Of a stretch of DNA of 64,000 nt, positions 58,732-64,000 are shown one piece after another. Origin of the DNA: Paenibacillus selenitireducens (GTDB lineage: Bacteria > Bacillota > Bacilli > Paenibacillales > Paenibacillaceae). The stretch lies in assembly GCF_002021565.1 (NCBI RefSeq), contig NZ_MSZX01000005.1:27-64026 (forward strand). The letters run 5' to 3'. The notes below the pieces were generated by a model that was not told the DNA's origin, did not search any database, and saw nothing but the letters and a program-made list of their open reading frames with translations. Within the stretch, counting starts at the first letter, position 1; each line of letters begins with the position of its first letter. Both the position numbers and the translations under genes were made by a program.

Positions 58732-59583
58732 ATGCAGATCGAAGAGATTTTCGTAGAATTACGACAGCGTGGAATCATTGATCATCGTATAGATGATTGG
58801 ATACCGCTGAGTGGTGGGACGTTAAGCACGGTCTATGCCCTTCGAGAGAATCAGCAGCCGAAGCTTATAGTGAAGATGAATGATCCGCTTACGGTCAGGT
58901 TAGAATCCGAATACTTGAAGTTCTACAAGTCGATCCCGTTATTTGCGCAAATGATCCAGGTTCACGAGAACTATGAATATTTTGTCTATACCTATCAGAC
59001 GGGAGAGGCGACATATCCCAGGAAGCATAAAAAGGCCATGCTGCATAGGCTGGTAACTCAGCTGATCAATCATACGAAAGAGGATCCAAGTGCTGAGGGG
59101 TACGGATACCAAGACAAGCCTTCACCCACATGGCAAGATTTCTTGCTTCTGCGTTATGGTTGGGCGCAAGAGACGTTGGAGCGTGTATTGTCTGCGGAAG
59201 ATCACAAGTTCGTAGAACAGCTCATTCGGAACACACCGGAAAGTGGCCGAAAATATCTGCTGCACGGGGATTGCGGGGTACATAATTTCATTTTCGAGCA
59301 GGAACAGGTTACAGGTGTGATCGATCCAATCCCAACGATAGGAGAACCGCTATATGATCTGATTTATGCGTTCTGTTCCTCACCAGATTCCCTCGAACCG
59401 GAGACGATAGAGCATGCGGTAAAGTCAATGGATGGAGGATTGTATCACCTAAGTACATTGTATGCTGACGTGTTGATTGGGCTTTATTTTCGAATGGCTA
59501 CCTGTATCGTCCATCATCCGCAAGATTTAGAAGAATATTTGCAGGCGTGGAACATTTGGAAAATGAAGGTGGAGAAGGAATGA
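58732..59583 (+). CDS. APH-family phosphotransferase (fructosamine-/hygromycin-kinase-like)
   Basis: 283 residues. Nucleotide Lys in KLIVKMNDPL, catalytic loop LLHGDCGVHNFIF, metal loop VTGVIDPIPTIGEPLYDLIYAF. Catalytic Asp and Asn/His positions are kept, and DPxPxxG replaces DFG as in several antibiotic kinases. AAGGAGG precedes ATG. A 26-residue peptide frame overlaps its stop. Confidence 0.82.
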   Translation: MQIEEIFVELRQRGIIDHRIDDWIPLSGGTLSTVYALRENQQPKLIVKMNDPLTVRLESEYLKFYKSIPLFAQMIQVHENYEYFVYTYQTGEATYPRKHKKAMLHRLVTQLINHTKEDPSAEGYGYQDKPSPTWQDFLLLRYGWAQETLERVLSAEDHKFVEQLIRNTPESGRKYLLHGDCGVHNFIFEQEQVTGVIDPIPTIGEPLYDLIYAFCSSPDSLEPETIEHAVKSMDGGLYHLSTLYADVLIGLYFRMATCIVHHPQDLEEYLQAWNIWKMKVEKE

Positions 59584-59660
59584 AGAGGCTTTTCGCGGTA
59601 ATCGGATTGGCTGGAGGCATATTTATGTTGTGCTCCTATTTCTATATCGTTCAACAATGA
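59580..59660 (+). CDS. Translationally coupled 26-residue membrane peptide
   Basis: ATG 59580 overlaps the TGA of the kinase gene (ATGA). The peptide begins MKRLFAVIGLAGGIFMLC and is a single hydrophobic helix with a basic start, resembling known tiny membrane proteins or a bare signal peptide. Coding status rests on the ATGA overlap and hydrophobicity. Confidence 0.4.
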   Translation: MKRLFAVIGLAGGIFMLCSYFYIVQQ

Positions 59661-59826
59661 ACATCTCCCGCAATTATTTCAACCTGCTGCAAAGTGAATA
59701 GAATTCGATAACCCCCCCTTATTCCGCTGATTACAGTGCTTAGACGCAATGATATAATGTTGGAAAGGGGATATACATACAGATGGAGCGGGATGAGAAG
59801 GTTGGAACAAGAGGAGATATATAGAA

Positions 59827-60050
59827 ATGGGAGAGATTCGTTTATTGGCGGTTGAGTCGTCAAATATCGATTTAAAAGAGCTAATCGATCGGCTGGATGC
59901 CGATTTACAGCAAAGATATCCGGTTGAAAATGGGAATTACAACCTGAGGCGATCCGTTTCTATCTCAAACATGGCTATGAAGAAATCGAGCCTTTCGGAG
60001 AATATGTCGACGATCCATATAGTATGTGCTATGAGAAGGTGCTTAAGTAA
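59827..60050 (+). pseudogene. GNAT acetyltransferase with large internal deletion
   Basis: ATG 59827 behind GAGGAG starts a GNAT N-terminus ([21 protein letters not shown]). After about 36 codons the sequence switches frame to a GNAT C-terminus: [17 protein letters not shown], then [19 protein letters not shown] and stop (60048-60050). The central acetyl-CoA-binding region, about 80 residues, is missing. Confidence 0.8.
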
Positions 60051-60061
60051 GTCGATGAAAA

Positions 60062-60094
60062 GCAAAAAAGCCCAGAGGGTCCTTGGGCTTTTGC
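60062..60094 (+). terminator. Rho-independent terminator
   Basis: AAAAGCCCA pairs with TGGGCTTTT, extended by GC on both sides. Confidence 0.75.
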
Positions 60095-60231
60095 TTGTAG
60101 CAATGCAATCTATATTAATTATTGTTGGGGGGCAAATGTGATGTGTTCTCTTGACTGACCTTAGTATAGTGGTGGAATATTAATAGAACATTATCCGAAC
60201 CTTAAAATAAGATAAAAAAAGAGGTGTTCGA

Positions 60232-61200
60232 ATGACTTCCATTCGTAATATGGTTGTTGGCGATGAAATTACAGAATTCTATTTGCTAAAGGAAGCGGAA
60301 GTAAAACAGACGCGCTCCACAACGCCGAAGGATTATTTTGATATGGTGCTATCGGATCAGAGCGGCGACATTCCCGCAAAATTCTGGGACGTGACGCCGA
60401 CAGATAAAGAGACGTTTTTCCCGCGACAATTGGTGAAGGTTAAAGGGATTGTGCAGAGTTACAATGAAAGATTGCAATTTAAAGTTGAGAAAATTCGAGT
60501 GGCTACGGAGGAAGACGGCGTGCAATTGACGGATTTTATCCGGGCAGCCCCGGTTCCCGCGGAAGAGTTGATCGAGCGAATTCATGAGGTAACGGCAAGT
60601 ATTAAGGATGAGGATATACGCCGAGTTGTTGCATTCTGTGTAGGGAAATCAGGGGACAAGCTAACTCATTACCCGGCTGCGAAATCGAATCATCATGCGT
60701 ATTTTGCGGGACTAGCCTATCATATGAATCGGATGCTCGAAATGGGAGAGTTCATCTGTGGGCAACGACCGTATTTGAATCCAGACCTTGTGAAGGCAGG
60801 CATTATTCTTCATGATATTGCGAAGCCGGAAGAAATGATTGCAGAGTTAGGCATCGTGTCCGATTATAGTGTATCCGGCAAATTGTTAGGTCATTTAGCA
60901 TTAGCATACGGTTGGATTACGGAAGCAGCCATTCATTTACAGCTGTCTCTGACGAACGAAAAAGTGATCGCGCTCCAGCATTTGGTATTATCCCATCACA
61001 ATTTAGGGGAGTGGGGAAGTCCTGTTCAACCACAGCTTCCGGAAGCTGTGGCGCTTCATTACATCGATCAGCTCGATGCGAAGCTGCAAGCCGTCGAAGA
61101 TGCATTAAATACAACGCCGGAAACGGAAGAATGGACCAAACCGATCCGTGTTATTGAGAACAAACCAATATATCGTCTGAAGGGGTTACAGCCATCATAA
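60232..61200 (+). CDS. yhaM: 3'-5' exoribonuclease YhaM
   Basis: 322 residues: N-terminal OB-fold (MVVGDEITEFYLLKEAEVKQT, DIPAKFWDVTP) and an HD hydrolase domain with HHAYFAGLAYHMNRM, IILHDIAKPEEM and LQHLVLSHHNLGEWGSP. It degrades RNA and single-stranded DNA from 3' ends in a metal-dependent way and contributes to mRNA turnover in Bacillus. AAGAGGTG precedes ATG. Terminator at 61205; the prophage begins just after. Confidence 0.93.
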   Translation: MTSIRNMVVGDEITEFYLLKEAEVKQTRSTTPKDYFDMVLSDQSGDIPAKFWDVTPTDKETFFPRQLVKVKGIVQSYNERLQFKVEKIRVATEEDGVQLTDFIRAAPVPAEELIERIHEVTASIKDEDIRRVVAFCVGKSGDKLTHYPAAKSNHHAYFAGLAYHMNRMLEMGEFICGQRPYLNPDLVKAGIILHDIAKPEEMIAELGIVSDYSVSGKLLGHLALAYGWITEAAIHLQLSLTNEKVIALQHLVLSHHNLGEWGSPVQPQLPEAVALHYIDQLDAKLQAVEDALNTTPETEEWTKPIRVIENKPIYRLKGLQPS

Positions 61201-61204
61201 TAGT

Positions 61205-61236
61205 AAAGAGCCTCAGGGGAATCCCGAGGCTCTTTG
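61205..61236 (+). terminator. Rho-independent terminator
   Basis: AAAGAGCCTC pairs perfectly with GAGGCTCTTT around an 11-nt loop. Confidence 0.75.
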
Positions 61237-61326
61237 TTATTTGAAAACCCTTCGATTACGGGAGGGTTATCGATTATTCTGGAGCCCTCTTGCGAGAGCT
61301 CCATCATGGGAGAGGATGGTTTCTAT

Positions 61327-61452
61327 TTCGACACAGTTGGATGAGTCATAAAAAAACGTTGATATTACGGCTTTTTTATAAAAACATTTCGATACAGTCG
61401 GATGGTTTCGGTTGATTGTTGACGTAGTTGGTCAACAACTCGTCAACAACTC
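61327..61452. repeat. Direct repeats near the prophage end (candidate att/arm sites)
   Basis: TTCGACACAGTTGGATG (61327-61343) and TTCGATACAGTCGGATG (61388-61404) agree at 15 of 17 bases. GTCAACAACTC occurs twice in a row (61431-61441 and 61442-61452). They lie between yhaM and the integrase, where an attachment core and integrase arm sites are expected. Confidence 0.45.
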
Positions 61453-61464
61453 ATCAATTTTGAT

Positions 61465-62679
61465 TTAGTTCGCCTCTGTACGAGAAGACTTAGAATTATC
61501 TTGAAATATTGCATTTAATTTCTCAGCGGCTGAGCGGTCAGCAGATTCGATGACGTGACCATATACATTCATTGTGGTTGTGATCTTGGAGTGTCCTAAG
61601 CGGTTGGAAATAATTTTAGCATGTACGCCTTTGTTTATTAATAAAGTCGCAGCAGTATGTCGGAGATCGTGAAAACGGATATATTTTAATTTAGGATTTC
61701 GTTTGTGAAATGATCTCCACATTTCTCCAAGTGTTTTAGGATAGATAGGCTTTCCGTTGGGTTGTGAAAATAGAAAGAAGTGATCTCCACCCAGCCAAGG
61801 TTCCTCGCTTTTTAATCTTTGTTTTTTTAACTCCGAAATATATGTTCTTAATTCATCGATGATACTCGAAGGGATAACAACCTTTCTTACAGATCCTTTT
61901 GTTTTAGGTGATTTAATAACTGCTTCTCTATTTACAAATTTAGGAATGCTCTGTTTTATGTGAATAATCTCATTATCTAAATCGATATGTTTTTCTTCCA
62001 ATCCTAATAATTCTCCCCGACGCATTCCAGTTGTTAATGCAAGAATTATCAATATCCTAAACTTTGCATTTTCCTTCTCTAATAATTTGAGAAGCAATTC
62101 AACTTCCTCTTCACTATAAACTTCCATTTCCTTTGTGGTTTCTTTTGGTTTCGATACACCTTCCATCGGGTTCTTAGGTATAACTTTCCAATTAACTGCT
62201 TTGGTGAAGATGCTTTTTAGAACCCTATAATTATAGACTAATGAGGCTTGCCCAAGTGTTCCTCCATCCAATCTAGACCCTTCTTCTGAGAGTTTTTGCA
62301 TATAATTAACAATATGCATTGTCTTAATCTTATCCAAACTCATATGGCCGAAATAGGGGAGGATATGGCGTTTTACTTGGAAGTTATAATTTTCAATTGT
62401 TGTTGCCTCTAAATCTTTCTCGACAAACTTTGTTCTCCATTCCTCTACGAATGCTTTGAAAGACATCTTCTCCAGAGAAATATAATTCCCCGTCTCAACT
62501 TCAATTTTGAATTTTATTAGTTCCTCATCCAGATAATTATTTATCTTTTTTTGGGTTTTGAGAAGTGAGTCGTCGATTCTAATAGTTTTCGTCTTCTTGA
62601 TCCTGCTACCATCTGGATTGTATCCTGCTTCAACTACTAAAAGATAAGAGTTTTTACCGCGTTTCTGATAGCTAGCCAT
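61465..62679 (-). CDS. Phage tyrosine recombinase integrase
   Basis: 404 residues: an arm-binding N-terminus (KRGKNSYLLVVEAGYNPDGS), SAM-like core-binding domain (FKAFVEEWRTKFVEKDLEAT) and catalytic domain with TGMRRGELLGLEE (Arg), IRFHDLRHTAATLLINKG (HxxR), SNRLGHSKITTTMNVYGHV (His and nucleophile Tyr). It integrates and excises the element. AGGAGG precedes ATG 62679; it is 18 nt downstream of the repressor gene on the same strand. Confidence 0.93.
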   Translation of the reverse strand: MASYQKRGKNSYLLVVEAGYNPDGSRIKKTKTIRIDDSLLKTQKKINNYLDEELIKFKIEVETGNYISLEKMSFKAFVEEWRTKFVEKDLEATTIENYNFQVKRHILPYFGHMSLDKIKTMHIVNYMQKLSEEGSRLDGGTLGQASLVYNYRVLKSIFTKAVNWKVIPKNPMEGVSKPKETTKEMEVYSEEEVELLLKLLEKENAKFRILIILALTTGMRRGELLGLEEKHIDLDNEIIHIKQSIPKFVNREAVIKSPKTKGSVRKVVIPSSIIDELRTYISELKKQRLKSEEPWLGGDHFFLFSQPNGKPIYPKTLGEMWRSFHKRNPKLKYIRFHDLRHTAATLLINKGVHAKIISNRLGHSKITTTMNVYGHVIESADRSAAEKLNAIFQDNSKSSRTEAN

Positions 62680-62697
62680 ATTAATCGGACCTCCTAA

Positions 62698-63630
62698 TTA
62701 TTTTGGCCAAAACTTAACTTCCACTACTTTGCCAATTATCTTCACGTCTTTTGCTGGAATTAATTGAGGCTCCATCGAAGGGTTAGAGGGTATTAACATG
62801 CATTTATCATCGTAATACTTTACCCTTTTTAATGTGGCAAAATCTCCATTGACTGCTACTACGGCAATGTCGCTTGAAAACACTTCATCTTGTCTCGTAA
62901 CAATAACTAAATCCCCATCATATATACGATCCCCAATCATGCTGTCGCCTTTGACTCGAAGTGCGAAAGCTTCTTTACCATGCAGTGTTGCAGGGTCGAC
63001 GAGCGTATATCCTTCACAATACTCTTGCCTATCTATTGGAATTCCAGCGGCAATCTGACCCAATACTGGAACGCGTCTCATATTGTCCGTTGAATAAATA
63101 GATGACCTCTCTTTTACATAAGAATTTTTATCATCATTTAGGCTGTATATGAATGATTGAAAATCTTTCGGATCGTTTTCTGACATGTTTTCTAGTAGAT
63201 CACCTAATATTTGTTTAAGTTCTTCTTCGTTTAGGCTCAATAAAAATTCAGGTGAATTAAAGTATTCTATAGCCTCATCATTATCTGAATTTTCATTCTC
63301 TCCTATGACTTCCACTTGAAGCGGGTGCTTAGCTAACAAGTAAGAAAATAATTTTTCTAGTAGAGATGCTTTATTGATGGACTCTTTTATCTTTTCAGGC
63401 GCCTTTTCTAAATAACCAGCCATAACGAGTGCCTCAACATCTCCACCTGTAATTTCTGCTAATGCTCTGTTTATTTCTTCTGATGCGGGGTACTTAGGAT
63501 CTTTCCGTAATTTAGAAATATAAGATCTATCAATCTTGATCCCCTTTAACTCGTGCATCCTCTTTGTTATTTCAGCAAGACTAAGACCACTTTTCTTGAT
63601 GTATTCATCAACAAGAGCTGGATAATTCAT
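62698..63630 (-). CDS. CI-like phage repressor with S24 (LexA-type) autocleavage domain
   Basis: 310 residues. N-terminal HTH (LSLAEITKRMHELKGIKID, SYISKLRKDPKYPASEEIN), a helical acidic linker, and a C-terminal S24 peptidase with cleavage site VLGQIAAG, catalytic Ser in VKGDSMIGDRIYDGDLVIV and Lys in GDFATLKRVKY. It should keep the prophage silent and self-cleave on RecA activation. ATG 63630 is preferred (GAGGAG 8 nt upstream). Confidence 0.92.
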   Translation of the reverse strand: MNYPALVDEYIKKSGLSLAEITKRMHELKGIKIDRSYISKLRKDPKYPASEEINRALAEITGGDVEALVMAGYLEKAPEKIKESINKASLLEKLFSYLLAKHPLQVEVIGENENSDNDEAIEYFNSPEFLLSLNEEELKQILGDLLENMSENDPKDFQSFIYSLNDDKNSYVKERSSIYSTDNMRRVPVLGQIAAGIPIDRQEYCEGYTLVDPATLHGKEAFALRVKGDSMIGDRIYDGDLVIVTRQDEVFSSDIAVVAVNGDFATLKRVKYYDDKCMLIPSNPSMEPQLIPAKDVKIIGKVVEVKFWPK

Positions 63631-63680
63631 CTTCATTTCTCCTCTACCTATTTAGATCTTACAATCTGTATTTTAACACA

Positions 63681-63794
63681 CTGTTGATTTTTTATTCAAC
63701 AGTTTTTTGGGTATGTGATCAAAAATTCATTGACTACGACAAAATTCGTTGATAATATTAAATCGTCAACAGAATGTGACTAAAAAATCAACAG
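63681..63794. promoter_or_regulatory. Prophage operator region
   Basis: CTGTTGA-N8-TCAACAG (63681-63702), TCGTTGA-N13-TCAACAG (63746-63772) and a lone TCAACAG (63788-63794) lie between the divergent repressor and Cro-like genes, as expected for repressor/Cro binding. Confidence 0.65.
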
Positions 63795-63847
63795 TGAATA
63801 TTGAGTCACATGTAATTTTTTTTAAAAAGATAGGAGGTGATTTCATT

Positions 63848-64000
63848 ATGAAATACCATGAACTTTTGAAACTCGGTATCGAAAAAGCGGACCTTTCCCT
63901 TGCTCAAATATGCAGACGAATGGACAAGAAAGGAGTCACCATCGATAGAGCGATTGTATGTAAATTGAAGAACGGAAAAATCCCGCCAGCAAAAGATAAT
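63848..64000 (+). CDS. Cro-like XRE regulator, partial (runs off the window)
   Basis: ATG 63848 follows AGGAGGTGA. The 51 visible residues (LLKLGIEKADLSLAQICRRMD, VTIDRAIVCKLKNGKIP) are clearly related to the HTH domain of the divergent repressor (SLAEITKRM, IKIDRSYISKLR). Position and divergence fit a Cro-type first gene of the early lytic operon. Confidence 0.75.
   Translation, partial: MKYHELLKLGIEKADLSLAQICRRMDKKGVTIDRAIVCKLKNGKIPPAKDN

Noticed and set aside
1-64000. tRNA or rRNA genes, toxin-antitoxin pairs, restriction systems, CRISPR arrays
   Set aside because: None recognised on either strand; the trpS and metG regions are protein genes and a T-box, not tRNA genes.

Overview
The window looks like a chromosomal segment of a spore-forming, low-to-mid GC Firmicute, most likely Paenibacillus or a close relative. 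The grounds are strong AGGAGG-type ribosome binding sites, frequent TTG and GTG starts, a T-box leader, a c-di-AMP (ydaO-type) riboswitch, a CotS/CotSA/YtcA/YtcB-like spore coat cluster with a sigma-K-type promoter, a GH46 chitosanase close to the Bacillus circulans type, and a YhaM exoribonuclease. The genus is an inference from gene content; no 16S or marker gene is present.

Layout. 0.1-6 kb: M42 aminopeptidase, a decayed BadF/NagK-type kinase and a large secreted FN3 protein. 6-9.3 kb: riboswitch-controlled NlpC/P60 hydrolase, a three-gene XRE/membrane-protein operon with duplicated palindromic operators, a CDF metal efflux pump behind a Fur/PerR-like box, and a GNAT. 9.4-19.3 kb: SDR, truncated alpha/beta hydrolase, DUF4097-like lipoprotein, VOC protein, Cys-rich pentapeptide-repeat protein, small DMT transporter, RHH regulator plus serine hydrolase, HxlR/MFS divergon, and a methyltransferase with an attenuator-like leader. 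19.3-26.9 kb: a duplicated acidic protein, then the divergent spore-coat glycan cluster (GT4, CotS-like kinase with 41-residue repeats, nucleotidyltransferase, UDP-glucose dehydrogenase, epimerase). 27-43.6 kb: an unusually dense run of small-molecule-modifying enzymes (serine hydrolase, methyltransferases, APH-type kinases, GNATs, CPT-like kinase), interrupted by DUF2332, galU and a GT8 enzyme with a very basic tail. 43.7-53.9 kb: CAP lipoprotein, trpS remnant, T-box plus second MetRS, Crp/Fnr regulator, chitosanase, flavohemoprotein with three Crp/Fnr boxes, YitT protein behind an ermC-like attenuator, CHY-GNAT fusion and a MurG paralogue. 54-61.2 kb: cupin, an ECF42/DGPF stress module with its own matching promoters, a FusB-type EF-G-binding protein behind a leader-peptide attenuator, an APH, a deleted GNAT and YhaM. 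61.3-64 kb: left end of a prophage (integrase, CI-like repressor, operators, divergent Cro-like gene).

The most interesting signals are post-transcriptional. A ~115-nt structured element occurs twice in inverted orientation (35.9 and 50.7 kb) with compensating hairpin changes. Leader-peptide attenuators can be drawn for fusB-type, yitT-type and, more weakly, methyltransferase genes. The two ECF42 promoters share TGTCGA-N17-CGTY. A second theme is decay by internal deletion: at least four genes keep both ends but have lost the catalytic middle.
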